64,000 nucleotides of DNA from Ureibacillus yapensis (GTDB lineage: Bacteria; Bacillota; Bacilli; Bacillales_A; Planococcaceae), in the NCBI RefSeq assembly GCF_003515775.1, contig NZ_QWEI01000002.1, positions 496,001 through 560,000 on the forward strand, read 5' to 3'. Below, piece by piece: positions 1 through 10,072 of the stretch. The notes beneath the pieces are model-generated. The model searched no databases and was not told where the DNA came from. It saw nothing but the letters and a program-made list of their open reading frames with translations. Positions within the stretch are counted from its first letter, which is position 1. Each line of letters starts with the position of its first letter. Position numbers and translations under genes: made by a program.

Positions 1-1534
1 GTGCTTCTTCTTGCGTGAAGCCCAATAATTTAAACATTTTCTCTTGAAGGTCCCGCTCGAAGATACGCAACGATCCTCCGCCCAATTCATAACCATTCAG
101 AACAATGTCGTATGCTTGTGCACGCACTTCTGCTGGATTCTTATCCATTTTCTCAATATCTTCGTCGAATGGACGCGTAAACGGATGGTGTGCTGCTGTG
201 TAGCGGCCCGCTTCTTCATCATACTCAAGCAATGGCCAATCCGTAATCCATAGGAAGGCATAGCGCGATTCATCGATTAACTCCAGCTCTTTGCCAAGTT
301 TGTTGCGCAACGCCCCAAGACTTACAGCCACAACAGAAGACTGATCGGCAACAAATAATAATAAATCTCCATTTTCCGCATCTGTTGCTTTCATTAAGTT
401 TTCCGCAATTTCCCCTTCGAAGAATTTTGCGATAGGCCCGTTGAAGCCTTCTTCCGTTACTTTCAACCATGCCAATCCTTTGGCACCATAGATTTTTACA
501 AACTCCGTCAAAGCATCGATATCTTTGCGGGAATAGTTGTCAGCGCTGCCCTTCACATTGATGGCTTTTACTTCCCCGCCGGATTCTACTGCTTGTGCAA
601 ACACTTTAAATGAAGAATCACGCACAATTTCGGATAGACCAACAAGTTCCAACCCAAAACGTACGTCCGGTTTGTCTGAGCCATAACGATCCATTGCTTC
701 TTTATAAGACATGCGCTGGAATGGAAGCTCAACATCCACGCCTTTTGCTTCTTTCATAACCGTTTGGATTAAGCGCTCATTCATGCCGATAATTTCATCC
801 ATCGACATAAAGGAAGTCTCGATATCGACTTGCGTAAATTCCGGTTGGCGGTCTGCACGCAAGTCTTCATCACGGAAGCATCGTGCAATTTGGAAGTACT
901 TTTCAAATCCGGATACCATCAATAATTGTTTAAATAACTGTGGTGATTGCGGCAATGCATAAAATTCGCCCTCATGTACACGGGACGGCACCAGATAGTC
1001 GCGTGCCCCTTCCGGAGTTGATTTTGTTAAAATCGGTGTTTCTACTTCCAGGAAGCCTTCGTTTTGCAAAAAGTTTCGAATTGAACGCGTTATATCCGAA
1101 CGTAATTTAAATGTGTTGTACATTACCGGGCGTCGCAAATCCATATAGCGGTATTTCAGACGGATATCTTCCGAGATTTCCGCTTTGTCGTCAATTGCGA
1201 ATGGCGGTGTTTTTGCTTCGTTGATAATTGTAATGCTAGATGCAATTACTTCAATTTGCCCTGTTTCAATATATGGATTTACTTGGCTTTCTTCACGAAG
1301 AACAACTTTCCCTTCAATTTCAACAACATATTCATTGCGAATTTTATCCGCTATCGCCAATGCATCTTTTGCATCGTCGCCAAATACAACTTGCACAATT
1401 CCAGTACGGTCGCGCAGATCCACGAAAATCAGTCCACCCAAGTCGCGGCGTCTTTGTACCCAACCCTTCAATACTACTTGTTCACCTTGCTGCTGTTCGT
1501 TTAGTTCCCCGCATGCATGCGTTCTCTGAGCCAT
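1..1534 (-). CDS. aspS: Aspartyl-tRNA synthetase (3' end cut by window edge)
   Basis: Class II synthetase charging tRNA-Asp in the cytoplasm. About 511 codons are visible; bacterial AspRS is usually near 590 residues, so the C-terminal end is missing. Translation shows the N-terminal OB-fold anticodon domain ([20 protein letters not shown]), the motif 2 stretch [17 protein letters not shown], and the bacterial insertion domain. ATG at 1534 follows GGAGG at good spacing. It lies 28 nt downstream of hisS on the same strand, so the pair is one operon controlled by the T-box leader upstream of hisS. Recognition is secure from motifs and gene order. Confidence 0.96.
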   Translation of the reverse strand, partial: MAQRTHACGELNEQQQGEQVVLKGWVQRRRDLGGLIFVDLRDRTGIVQVVFGDDAKDALAIADKIRNEYVVEIEGKVVLREESQVNPYIETGQIEVIASSITIINEAKTPPFAIDDKAEISEDIRLKYRYMDLRRPVMYNTFKLRSDITRSIRNFLQNEGFLEVETPILTKSTPEGARDYLVPSRVHEGEFYALPQSPQLFKQLLMVSGFEKYFQIARCFRDEDLRADRQPEFTQVDIETSFMSMDEIIGMNERLIQTVMKEAKGVDVELPFQRMSYKEAMDRYGSDKPDVRFGLELVGLSEIVRDSSFKVFAQAVESGGEVKAINVKGSADNYSRKDIDALTEFVKIYGAKGLAWLKVTEEGFNGPIAKFFEGEIAENLMKATDAENGDLLLFVADQSSVVAVSLGALRNKLGKELELIDESRYAFLWITDWPLLEYDEEAGRYTAAHHPFTRPFDEDIEKMDKNPAEVRAQAYDIVLNGYELGGGSLRIFERDLQEKMFKLLGFTQEEA

Positions 1535-1562
1535 TTTCTTTTCCTCCATTTGCTGCAAAAAA

Positions 1563-2831
1563 TTATTTATGTTCTAGTAGGTAATTCACTAATTCCGAGA
1601 ATGGAACCTTTTCCTGATTTCCAGTTTCCATTTCTTTAACGTTTACCGACATTTCTTCAAGCTCTGACTCGCCAATCACAATGACAAACTTCGCTTGGAG
1701 TCGGTCAGCCGACTTCATTTGGGCTTTTAATTTGCGATCCACGTAATCCATATCGGCCGAAATGCCTTTCGTTCGGAAAGAACTGATTAATTCCGCCGAT
1801 TTCAGCTTCGCTTCCTCGCCCATTGCCACAACGTAAATATCCAGTTGGTCTTCCACATCCAGCTCGATGTTTTCCGCTTCAAGCGCCAATAATAAACGCT
1901 CAATTGACATGGCAAATCCAATACCCGGCATATCAGGGCCGCCGATATCTTCGACAAGGCCATTGTATCGTCCGCCGCCGCAGAGTGTTGTAATAGCCCC
2001 AAAACCGCTGGCCGTACTCATAATTTCAAAGGCTGTGTGATTATAATAATCCAGGCCGCGAACCAAGTTTGGATCCACTACATAAGTAATGCCAAGTACA
2101 TCCAAATATTTTTTCACCGTGTCAAAGTATTGTGCAGAAGCTTCCGTTAAATAATCTGTTAAAGCAGGAGCTGTTTGCATCAATGGGTGCTCATGGTCTT
2201 TTTTGCAATCCAGGATCCGCAGTGGATTTTTCTCCAAACGGTTTTGGCAATCCGAACAGAATTCGCCAATACTTGGTCTAAAGTGGTTAATCAAAGCGGT
2301 TCTGTGAGCATCTCTCGTTTCTTTATCTCCCAGAGAATTAATGACCAATTTCAAATCTTTTAATCCAACTGTTTGATAAATATCCATGGCAAGCGAGATC
2401 ACTTCTGCATCAATCGCTGGATCGCTGCTTCCGATCGCTTCCACGCCAAATTGGACAAATTGACGGTAACGGCCTGCTTGTTGGCGTTCATAGCGGAACA
2501 TCGGCCCCATATAAGACAGTTTTACAGGTTGGTCGGGATTGCCGAACATTTTGTGTTCTACATAAGCGCGCACACTGGATGCTGTTCCTTCCGGGCGAAG
2601 CGTCAATGAACGTCCTCCACGATCTTCGAATGTATACATTTCTTTTTGAACAATATCCGTTGTATCCCCAACTCCGCGCTGGAACAATTCCGTTTGCTCA
2701 AAAATGGGTGTTCGAATTTCTTTATAGCGATAAACATGACTTAGCTGTCTGAGTATCGATTCAACTTTCTGCCATTTTGGTGTTTGTTCCGGCAAAATAT
2801 CTTGAGTGCCTCTTGGGACTTTATAAGCCAT
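1563..2831 (-). CDS. hisS: Histidyl-tRNA synthetase
   Basis: Class II aminoacyl-tRNA synthetase, 422 aa, the normal length for bacterial HisRS. Motif 1 region [13 protein letters not shown] is at the N-terminus, motif 2 contains [13 protein letters not shown], and the two histidine-binding motifs [13 protein letters not shown] and [15 protein letters not shown] are intact. The C-terminal anticodon-binding domain ([20 protein letters not shown]) follows. First gene of the hisS-aspS operon; the T-box leader lies about 160 nt upstream. Confidence 0.97.
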   Translation of the reverse strand: MAYKVPRGTQDILPEQTPKWQKVESILRQLSHVYRYKEIRTPIFEQTELFQRGVGDTTDIVQKEMYTFEDRGGRSLTLRPEGTASSVRAYVEHKMFGNPDQPVKLSYMGPMFRYERQQAGRYRQFVQFGVEAIGSSDPAIDAEVISLAMDIYQTVGLKDLKLVINSLGDKETRDAHRTALINHFRPSIGEFCSDCQNRLEKNPLRILDCKKDHEHPLMQTAPALTDYLTEASAQYFDTVKKYLDVLGITYVVDPNLVRGLDYYNHTAFEIMSTASGFGAITTLCGGGRYNGLVEDIGGPDMPGIGFAMSIERLLLALEAENIELDVEDQLDIYVVAMGEEAKLKSAELISSFRTKGISADMDYVDRKLKAQMKSADRLQAKFVIVIGESELEEMSVNVKEMETGNQEKVPFSELVNYLLEHK

Positions 2832-2993
2832 TTAAGATTCTCCTTTCAAAATTAAGCGGGCCTGTTTACAACCCCTTCGATTCAACTTACAGCTGCATGA
2901 AAATATAAAAAATTTTCTTCATAAACTGGACAGCGGCTTAAGAACAGCTGGCACGGCTTAGGGGGATAAGCCCATCCTTAAAAATTTAGCCAT

Positions 2994-3300
2994 AAAAAAA
3001 GCTTTCGCCCCCTGCATATGCAAGGGACGAAAGCTTGTAGTTACTTCCGCGGTTCCACCCTAGTTGATGTATTCATGCGTCTTTGGCAGTTTGGTTACTG
3101 CCGACAGTGCTTTCGTTACATCCTCTCGAAAACGGTTAACGGCCGTTTCTCCGTCTTTTCCTACTAAACAAGTTTGTTTTTCGAAAAAGAGCCTCTCAAG
3201 TGTTGTTCATCAATACATCTAGCAGGATTGATTTCAGCCCAGGTCAAATCCCTCTCTTTACTACAGCGGTATGACTACTTTCTTGGTCAATAGCTTTATG
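2994..3300 (-). promoter_or_regulatory. T-box leader controlling hisS-aspS
   Basis: On the minus strand the conserved T-box sequence AGGGTGGAACCGCG occupies 3061-3048. It is followed by a strong hairpin (AAGCTTTCGTCCC / GGGGCGAAAGCTT, about 3034-3001) and a T-run, the standard terminator. Upstream are Stem I-like elements (GACCAAGAAAGTAG, AGAGAGGG, GGGCTGAAA). T-box leaders read uncharged tRNA through a specifier triplet and the tRNA 3' end, allowing antitermination. A candidate specifier is CAC (His) at 3202-3200, just before TTGAGAGG; this choice is tentative because AAC and ACA overlap it. Confidence 0.93.
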
Positions 3301-3321
3301 CTTAGTTATAATATACCTTAT

Positions 3322-3346
3322 CTTAATTGGGTTCTTGGGTATTTGT
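3322..3346 (-). promoter_or_regulatory. Candidate sigma-A promoter for hisS-aspS
   Basis: The minus strand carries a perfect TTGACA with TAAGAT 18 nt downstream, and a second possible -10 (TATATTATAAC) a little further on. It sits just upstream of the T-box Stem I region, as expected for the leader transcript. The -10 choice is uncertain. Confidence 0.45.
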
Positions 3347-3457
3347 CAACTATTTTCAAAAAAGTGTAGATTTTAGTGCTGGATTGCTTTTACAATGATA
3401 AGTGAATAGCGGCAGTACATGTCCCCTAAAAAATTTGTGTTAGAGAGGAGGCATAGG

Positions 3458-5083
3458 ATGCGCAACAAATGGATGAAAAGTTTGATATGTATATTATTGG
3501 TTTGTTCACTTGTTGTTCCCTATACATATGAAAACCATTCCGCCTTTGCTACTAATGCGGATGCTGATTTGCAAGTAGCGGCAGAGATTTTATACTTGCG
3601 AGATGGTCCCGGATTATCATATCCGGTTCTCGCAACGTTGCAAGAGGGACAAAAACTTATGTTTATTGAGAAACAAGATGATTGGTATCACGTGAAAACT
3701 GGCGATATGGAAGGCTGGGTTGCTTCATGGCTAACCAAGTCCTTGGACTCCTCTTCCTCTGAAACAAAATCTACCTTGCCGAGTTCAGTTATTTCCCAAG
3801 TAGATCATTTAAATGTTCGGACAGAACCATCCCTTTCCTCATCTGTGTTAACTCAGCTAAATACCGGAGACGAGGCGAAAGTATTGGCCATCGATATGAA
3901 CTGGATCCAAATTTCATTCGGTGGAATTACGGGTTGGGTCTCTGCCGACTATGTAACTGCTAAACAGATTGAAACAGATCAACCGATTCAATCCAGTGAA
4001 GATGCTCCTTTAGAAGAGACAAGTGTGGAAATCGATCCAAACCTCTTTACCATCACAGTTGAAGCAGTGAATATTCGCAAAAAGGCTGATTTATCCTCCA
4101 AAAAGCTCGGGACCCTAAAAAAAGGGGAACAATACGAGGTTTTGGAAAGAGAAAACAATTGGGTGAAACTTCAAATTGGGAAAAAAGAAGGCTGGGTTTA
4201 TAGTTTCTATGGAACATTTCAAGTCAATGACACAATACCGGCCTCAGGTGACTCAGAAAAGACGCAAGAGAATGACAATCCCAGCGTGACAATCATCTAT
4301 AATGGAACAAACCTCCGGGAGGAGCCTTCAACTTCTTCGAATATAGTGGTTCGTGCCAATGCCGGTGAAAGCTATAAGATGGTGGCTGCCGAAAATGACT
4401 GGTATGAAGTAGAAGTTGCCCAGAATACAACAGCTTACGTTGCCAATTGGGTGGTTTCATTGGATGAAGATGGACAACCGAAAACTGCAGAAAACAAAAA
4501 AGAACCCAAAAAAGAAACACGTAAACCTGGTACATTAAAAGGTCTGACAATTGTCATTGACCCCGGTCACGGTGGAAATGACAAGGGAACTACAGGAGTT
4601 CGCGGGACGGATGAAAAAGAAATCAATTTAAAAACAGTCGAGTTATTGAAATCCAAATTGCGTTCGGCTGGAGCAGAAGTAATTCTTACTCGAGAGTCCG
4701 ATGTCTATGTGGACCTTCGAAAACGCGTTTCCATCTCGCATCAATATGCAGCCGATGCATTTATCAGCATACATTATGATGCAATTGATGATAGTACCGT
4801 TTCAGGCTTTACAACCTATTATACACACGGTTTTCAAAGCGAGCTGGCCCAATATGTCCACGCAGGAATTGCCGATAAAGTAACTCTGCGCGATCGGGGT
4901 GCTCAGGCAGGCAATTATTTGGTGACCCGTGAAAATAAACGAGCTGCCATTTTAATCGAATTGGGTTATTTGAGCAACCCTACTGAAGAAAGCATCGTGA
5001 CGACGGATTACTATCGAGAACAAGCGACATTGGGAATATACGAGGGTCTATTAAATTACTTTGATGCACAATTGGAAGAATAA
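3458..5083 (+). CDS. yrvJ: Secreted SH3b-repeat N-acetylmuramoyl-L-alanine amidase (YrvJ-like)
   Basis: Cell-wall hydrolase, 541 aa. A signal peptide (MRNKWMKSLICILLVCSLVVP) is followed by four bacterial SH3 repeats marked by ILYLRDGPG, HLNVRTEPS, AVNIRKKAD and GTNLREEPS. A C-terminal Amidase_3 domain carries IVIDPGHGGNDKG (Zn His), a mid-domain glutamate, SIHYDA and ILIELGYLSN. ATG at 3458 is chosen because GGAGG precedes it; an in-frame ATG at 3419 lacks a ribosome binding site and would put 13 polar residues before the signal peptide. It lies between hisS and dtd, as yrvJ does in B. subtilis. Confidence 0.93.
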   Translation: MRNKWMKSLICILLVCSLVVPYTYENHSAFATNADADLQVAAEILYLRDGPGLSYPVLATLQEGQKLMFIEKQDDWYHVKTGDMEGWVASWLTKSLDSSSSETKSTLPSSVISQVDHLNVRTEPSLSSSVLTQLNTGDEAKVLAIDMNWIQISFGGITGWVSADYVTAKQIETDQPIQSSEDAPLEETSVEIDPNLFTITVEAVNIRKKADLSSKKLGTLKKGEQYEVLERENNWVKLQIGKKEGWVYSFYGTFQVNDTIPASGDSEKTQENDNPSVTIIYNGTNLREEPSTSSNIVVRANAGESYKMVAAENDWYEVEVAQNTTAYVANWVVSLDEDGQPKTAENKKEPKKETRKPGTLKGLTIVIDPGHGGNDKGTTGVRGTDEKEINLKTVELLKSKLRSAGAEVILTRESDVYVDLRKRVSISHQYAADAFISIHYDAIDDSTVSGFTTYYTHGFQSELAQYVHAGIADKVTLRDRGAQAGNYLVTRENKRAAILIELGYLSNPTEESIVTTDYYREQATLGIYEGLLNYFDAQLEE

Positions 5084-5093
5084 TAAAACGAAA

Positions 5094-5131
5094 AAAAAGG
5101 AGTTCTCTCAAAAGTGAGTGAACTCCTTTTT
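5094..5131. terminator. Bidirectional terminator between yrvJ and dtd
   Basis: Perfect inverted repeat AAAAAGGAGTTC / GAACTCCTTTTT with a 14-nt loop. It has a T-run on one side and an A-run on the other, between convergent genes, so it can end transcription from both. Confidence 0.85.
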
Positions 5132-5141
5132 CAATACCTTT

Positions 5142-5591
5142 TTACTCTTTCGGTTTCGATTCCACGATAATCGTTACCGGACCATCATTGACTAAAGCTA
5201 CATCCATCATGGCCCCAAAGATTCCTGTTTCCACATGCAAGCCATGGGACTCCAGCTCTTTGTTAAATGCTTCCCATAATGGCTGTGCAACTTCAGGCCG
5301 CGCCGCGTCAATAAAGCTCGGTCTTCTACCTTTACGCGTATTGCCATATAACGTGAATTGGGACACGGATAAAATGTCTCCCCCATGTTCAACAATGGAA
5401 TGATTCATTTTTCCTTCTTCGTCTTCCCAAAGCCGGATGTCCGCGATTTTTTTGGCGACATAGCGAACATCCTCCACTGTATCGGTATGAGTTAGCCCTA
5501 CCAACAGAACATAACCTGCTTCTATGGCACCCGTTACTTTCCCTTCCACCGTAACAGATGCCTTTTTGCTTCTTTGAATAATTACTCGCAT
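5142..5591 (-). CDS. dtd: D-aminoacyl-tRNA deacylase
   Basis: Proofreading enzyme that hydrolyses D-aminoacyl and glycyl-Ala mischarged tRNAs. 149 aa, full length. The two family signatures are present: SQFTLYG (residues 77-83) and the Gly-cisPro motif in NDGPVT (135-140). It starts 21 nt after the relA stop, so it is co-transcribed with relA, as in B. subtilis where it is called yrvI/dtd. Confidence 0.95.
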   Translation of the reverse strand: MRVIIQRSKKASVTVEGKVTGAIEAGYVLLVGLTHTDTVEDVRYVAKKIADIRLWEDEEGKMNHSIVEHGGDILSVSQFTLYGNTRKGRRPSFIDAARPEVAQPLWEAFNKELESHGLHVETGIFGAMMDVALVNDGPVTIIVESKPKE

Positions 5592-5612
5592 TCTTTAATT
5601 CCTCTACCTTTT

Positions 5613-7811
5613 TTAATTAATGACACGTTGAACGGAATAAATATCCGGCAGTTGTTTAATTCGTTCAACCACTTTATGCAATCCCGTAATATTCGAAATG
5701 GATATGGTTAAATGAATCGTCGCAATCTTATCGTGATCCGCACGGCCTGTTACAGCCAAAATATTCGTTTTCGCTTCACTTACGGCGTGCATAACATCAT
5801 TTAAAATACCTGGACGGTCAAAGGCGGATACTTCAATATCGACAGGATATTCTTTGCGGGCTTGCGTTTCGCCGTGTTCCCACTCCACTTCAATCAAGCG
5901 ATCTTCTTGATCCCCTTCTTGAACATTCGGACAATCAGCCCTGTGGACGGAAACTCCGCGCCCTTTTGTGATAAATCCAACAATTTCATCTCCAGGAACA
6001 GGCGTGCAGCAACGGGATAATCGGATCAATAAATTATCAATTCCCTTTACAATTACACCTGATTCCGTTTTTCGTTTCCTCGCTTGAGGATTTTGCATTT
6101 CCTTCACAATTTTTTCAAGCGCTTCTTCTTGTTCCCGTTCTTTTCGTTTCTTTTCAGCCAACCGGTTCACAATTTGTTGGGCCGTTATGCCGCCAACTCC
6201 AATTGCGGCGTATAAGTCTTCTTCATTTGTATAATTTAATTTATCCAATACGCGCTTCATATTTTCGGCAGATAGCACTTCTTTTGCATCGAATCCTTGT
6301 GACTTGATTTCTTTTTCGATTAATTCTTTTCCTTTTACGATATTCTCTTCTCGCAAGTGCTTTTTAAAAAATTGTTTAATTTTGTTTTTGGCTTGTGAAC
6401 TTTGGGCCAACTTCAACCAGTCACGGCTAGGGCCGAATGATTGTTTTGACGTTAAAATTTCAATGATATCACCGGTTTTCAAGGAAGTATCCAATGGTAC
6501 CATTTTGCCGTTTACTTTGGCGCCAATTGTTCGATTTCCAACTTCGGAATGGACCCGGTAAGCAAAATCGATTGGTACGGATCCTGCGGGCAATTCAATT
6601 ACTTCCCCTTTTGGCGTGAAGACATAGACCATGTCGGAGAATAAGTCGAATTTCAGCGACTCCATAAACTCCTCGGCATTGGAAGATTCATTTTGGAATT
6701 CCAGAATTTCGCGGAACCAAGTTAGTTTCTGGTCAATCGTTTCCTTATCGGTATTAACCGATTTTCCTTCCTTATATGCCCAGTGAGCGGCAATCCCGTA
6801 CTCTGCGATCTGGTGCATATCCCGTGTTCGAATTTGCACTTCAAGCGGGTCTCCATATGGGCCAATGACCGTTGTATGGAGCGATTGGTAAAGGTTCTGC
6901 TTTGGCATCGCGATATAATCTTTAAAGCGGCCCGGCATTGGTTTCCAGAGAGTATGTACGATTCCAAGAACAGCGTAGCAATCTTTGATGCTATCTACCA
7001 AAACTCGTACAGCCAATAAATCATAGATTTCATTGAATTGTTTATTTTGCAATACCATTTTTCTGTAAATACTGTAGATGTGCTTCGGTCTGCCGGAAAT
7101 ATCCGCTTCTATTTCTACCTCTGTTAATTGTGACCTGATTTCATCCATCACATTTTCCAAATAGGCCTCGCGTTCAACCCGTTTTCTCTTCATTAAACTG
7201 ACAATGCGATAATATTGCTGTGGATTTAGATAGCGCAATGCCGTATCCTCCAGCTCCCATTTGATTGTCGAAATTCCGAGGCGGTGAGCAAGCGGCGCAA
7301 AGATTTCCAGTGTTTCGTTGGAAATCCTTCTTTGTTTTTCAGCGGATAAATGTTTTAACGTACGCATATTGTGAAGGCGGTCAGCAAGTTTAATCAAGAT
7401 CACGCGAATATCCTGCGCCATGGCTACAAACATTTTTCGATGGTTTTCGGCCTGTTGTTCTTTTTTGGATAAGTATTTAATTTTCCCTAGTTTTGTTACT
7501 CCATCAACCAGCATTGCAACTTCTTCATTAAATTCTCTTACTAAATCTTCACGTGTGACCTGGGTATCTTCCACAACATCATGCAGAAAACCGGCTGCAA
7601 CCGTTTCCGGATCCATTTGAAGTTCGGCCAGTATACCCGAGACTTGTATCGGATGAATGATATAGGGTTCCCCAGAACTTCGCAACTGTTCTTTATGTGC
7701 TTCATTTGCGACTTCATAAGCTTTTTTTACAAAGGCAACATGTTCGTCGTTCATATATGCTTTGACGAGCGCGAATACGTCTTCGGGCGTCAAAATTTGC
7801 TCTTTCGCCAT
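5613..7811 (-). CDS. relA: Bifunctional (p)ppGpp synthetase/hydrolase
   Basis: Stringent-response enzyme of 732 aa that makes (p)ppGpp on stalled ribosomes and hydrolyses it. The HD hydrolase domain has an intact HDVVED (77-82), so it should be bifunctional. The synthetase domain (about 200-340, [10 protein letters not shown] and [11 protein letters not shown]), TGS domain (about 395-455), helical and Zn-finger regions ([15 protein letters not shown]) and C-terminal ACT domain (about 655-732) follow in the usual order. ATG is preceded by AAGGTGG. Confidence 0.96.
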   Translation of the reverse strand: MAKEQILTPEDVFALVKAYMNDEHVAFVKKAYEVANEAHKEQLRSSGEPYIIHPIQVSGILAELQMDPETVAAGFLHDVVEDTQVTREDLVREFNEEVAMLVDGVTKLGKIKYLSKKEQQAENHRKMFVAMAQDIRVILIKLADRLHNMRTLKHLSAEKQRRISNETLEIFAPLAHRLGISTIKWELEDTALRYLNPQQYYRIVSLMKRKRVEREAYLENVMDEIRSQLTEVEIEADISGRPKHIYSIYRKMVLQNKQFNEIYDLLAVRVLVDSIKDCYAVLGIVHTLWKPMPGRFKDYIAMPKQNLYQSLHTTVIGPYGDPLEVQIRTRDMHQIAEYGIAAHWAYKEGKSVNTDKETIDQKLTWFREILEFQNESSNAEEFMESLKFDLFSDMVYVFTPKGEVIELPAGSVPIDFAYRVHSEVGNRTIGAKVNGKMVPLDTSLKTGDIIEILTSKQSFGPSRDWLKLAQSSQAKNKIKQFFKKHLREENIVKGKELIEKEIKSQGFDAKEVLSAENMKRVLDKLNYTNEEDLYAAIGVGGITAQQIVNRLAEKKRKEREQEEALEKIVKEMQNPQARKRKTESGVIVKGIDNLLIRLSRCCTPVPGDEIVGFITKGRGVSVHRADCPNVQEGDQEDRLIEVEWEHGETQARKEYPVDIEVSAFDRPGILNDVMHAVSEAKTNILAVTGRADHDKIATIHLTISISNITGLHKVVERIKQLPDIYSVQRVIN

Positions 7812-7978
7812 TGATTATCCACCTTGCTAAAAATTTTTCGAATGTATATATACCTTCAATTGTATAAAAGATTGATGCACAATGTAAAGGCACACTGACT
7901 AATACTTTGCAAAAAAAGTCTGAAGATGATTTTTGTTGCTGAAATATGGAGATGCAACAAAAGAAAATAAACGTAAAA

Positions 7979-8009
7979 TAGCAGAAATCACTTGTTGATT
8001 TCTGCTGCT
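7979..8009 (-). terminator. Inverted repeat after the glycosyltransferase gene
   Basis: AGCAGAAATCA / TGATTTCTGCT arms around a short loop, about 40 nt past the end of the glycosyltransferase gene. The trailing T-tract on the minus strand is interrupted, so termination is likely but not certain. Confidence 0.5.
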
Positions 8010-8051
8010 TTGTAAATTTTAAAACATTCTGCTTTTTCGAAATGCTTTTTC

Positions 8052-9341
8052 TTATTGCACTTCATCGATGGACTTGGTGACAGTATGTTGAATTGGTTTC
8101 CACTCCACATTTTTAAATAAAGCAACGAGTGAAATTGGAATATAGGTCATCATGAAAAATGGAAAAGTGAACGTATAGGCAATTTTCTTCCAGGCTGCAC
8201 AACGTATTTTCTTCCATTCCGAGATGGTTGTCAGCAAGGCCAAACCATACATGACAGCGTAATACATGCCAATCGATTTCAACATAAGTATCGTTGTCTC
8301 AGAGATGCTTACTTTTTCAAATATTCCGGTGATGACAGCTAAGTAAAATAAACCATTAACCATAATGGAGAGATTGGTGATAATCATTGCCGGCATGATT
8401 GTCATGGTCATATCGAAACACGAAAAGCTATTTTGTTTTCGCTTGAATATGCTGCGAATTAAATCTGCTCCGTACTTGCCGAATACTTGGTAAAACCCTT
8501 TTGCCCATCTCATCCTCTGGCGCCATGATTGCTTAAATGTAATTGGTTGTTCATCATAAAAGACTGCATTTGGACAGTATCCAAACTTTTCGCCTTTCAA
8601 TATTTGCGAGATGGAAAATTCGATATCCTCCGTAAGCAGATGATGAATCCAGCCGCCATTTTTCTTGATTAAGTCACTTTGGACAAGAAAGCCAGTGCCC
8701 GAAACAGCGCAGCTTGTATTTAAGGCCATCCGGGGAAGATTTAAATATTCTGCCTCATGCAAAAACCAAATCGCATAACCGGCAGTAATCCAGTTTTGAT
8801 CGAAATTTTTGGAATTTCGGTAGCTTGTCACCACTCGATAGCCTTGATTAAATGTTCGATTCATTTCCGTAATATAATTTACATCCAGCAAATTGTCGGC
8901 ATCAAATATAAAATAGCCATCATAGTTTTTAAACGCATATTCGCGATGGATAATTTTAAACATAAAATCCAAGGCATACCCTTTGCCAACTTGATTTTTA
9001 TTGAATCTTTCCCTTACGATTGCTCCAGCCTGCTTAGCTACTTTGGCTGTTTCGTCTGTACAGTTATCAGCAATCACAAAAATATCAATATAGTCTTTAG
9101 GATAGTTTTGTTTATGAATGCTGTTTAATAATTCGCCTATTACGGCTTCTTCATTTCTTGCTGCGATAATCACTGCATATTTATTTAAGCGATCAACCTT
9201 TTCCACTTCCACAATCTTCTTTTTTCTTTTACTTTTGAAAGCCACAAACATATAGAAAAACTGATAAGAATAAAATAGCAAGAAAAAAAGAAATGTGATG
9301 AAATTAAAATATTGAAGAAACGATGATACAAAAGAGTCCAA
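8052..9341 (-). CDS. Membrane GT2-family processive glycosyltransferase
   Basis: 429 aa. One N-terminal membrane segment (about 10-33), a cytosolic GT-A domain and three or four C-terminal membrane segments. Catalytic marks are VIIAARNEE (nucleotide-sugar binding), DADN (147-150), TED (236-238) and QRMRW (274-278). QxxRW plus TED define the cellulose/hyaluronan/poly-GlcNAc synthase class, so it probably makes and exports a beta-linked polysaccharide; the sugar cannot be read from sequence. TTG start with GGAGG 7 nt upstream. It sits alone between relA and apt, where B. subtilis has no such gene, so it is probably a lineage-specific insertion. Confidence 0.85.
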   Translation of the reverse strand: MDSFVSSFLQYFNFITFLFFLLFYSYQFFYMFVAFKSKRKKKIVEVEKVDRLNKYAVIIAARNEEAVIGELLNSIHKQNYPKDYIDIFVIADNCTDETAKVAKQAGAIVRERFNKNQVGKGYALDFMFKIIHREYAFKNYDGYFIFDADNLLDVNYITEMNRTFNQGYRVVTSYRNSKNFDQNWITAGYAIWFLHEAEYLNLPRMALNTSCAVSGTGFLVQSDLIKKNGGWIHHLLTEDIEFSISQILKGEKFGYCPNAVFYDEQPITFKQSWRQRMRWAKGFYQVFGKYGADLIRSIFKRKQNSFSCFDMTMTIMPAMIITNLSIMVNGLFYLAVITGIFEKVSISETTILMLKSIGMYYAVMYGLALLTTISEWKKIRCAAWKKIAYTFTFPFFMMTYIPISLVALFKNVEWKPIQHTVTKSIDEVQ

Positions 9342-9407
9342 GATGCAACCTCCATGACTAAGACTTTTGGCTATACTGTCAATTAACTTTTCTAACTTCT
9401 GTCACTT

Positions 9408-9424
9408 ATACTAATCTTTAGTAT
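9408..9424. promoter_or_regulatory. Perfect palindrome upstream of the glycosyltransferase
   Basis: ATACTAA-TCT-TTAGTAT, 7-bp perfect arms, 67 nt upstream of the TTG start. On the minus strand it overlaps TATACT, a possible -10, so it could be an operator. No regulator is identified. Confidence 0.35.
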
Positions 9425-9491
9425 ATTAGGTTATTTTTAATGTTAGTTGAAGTTTTTGTTAACTTTAAGTTAATTGTTGTAAATTGACTTA

Positions 9492-9533
9492 AAGAAAAAA
9501 GCTGCCAAAAAGTATCTTCCCCTTTTGGCAGCT
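9492..9533 (-). terminator. Terminator after apt
   Basis: GCTGCCAAAA / TTTTGGCAGC stem with a T-rich tail on the minus strand, starting 10 nt past the apt stop. Confidence 0.85.
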
Positions 9534-9543
9534 TCTAAACGAA

Positions 9544-10056
9544 TTAATATTCAATTAAGGTTTTGATTGGGTAATTTCCTACTTTTTCACGGCCGTTCAA
9601 GTCTTTTAATTCAATGATGAATGCACAACCCGCAACGACTCCGCCCAATTTTTCAATCAGTTGAATGGTAGCATCGACCGTTCCGCCAGTTGCTAATAAA
9701 TCATCGACAATCAGCGCTTTTTGTCCTGGCTTGATCGCATCTTTGTGCATTGTCAGAACATCCTGGCCATATTCTAAGCCGTATTCAACACGCACGACTT
9801 CGCGCGGCAGTTTTCCTTCTTTTCGTACGGGCGCAAAACCGATTTCCAATGCATACGCTACTGGACAGCCGATGATAAATCCGCGCGCTTCAGGTCCGAC
9901 AATAATTTCGGCTCCTACTTCTTTTGCAAATTCCACGATTTGGTCTGCAGCATATTTGAAAGCTGGGCCATTATCCATGATTGTTGTAATATCTTTGAAA
10001 CTGATCCCTTCTTTGGGCCAGTTTTCTACAGTTGTTACATATTGCCTTAAATCCAT
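9544..10056 (-). CDS. apt: Adenine phosphoribosyltransferase
   Basis: Purine salvage enzyme joining adenine and PRPP to AMP, 170 aa. The PRPP-binding motif [13 protein letters not shown] is at 114-126, and the N-terminal hood region begins [20 protein letters not shown], typical of Apt. It lies 16 nt downstream of recJ, the same pairing as in B. subtilis, so the two are probably co-transcribed. Confidence 0.97.
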   Translation of the reverse strand: MDLRQYVTTVENWPKEGISFKDITTIMDNGPAFKYAADQIVEFAKEVGAEIIVGPEARGFIIGCPVAYALEIGFAPVRKEGKLPREVVRVEYGLEYGQDVLTMHKDAIKPGQKALIVDDLLATGGTVDATIQLIEKLGGVVAGCAFIIELKDLNGREKVGNYPIKTLIEY

Positions 10057-10072
10057 TCTAACATTGTCCTCC

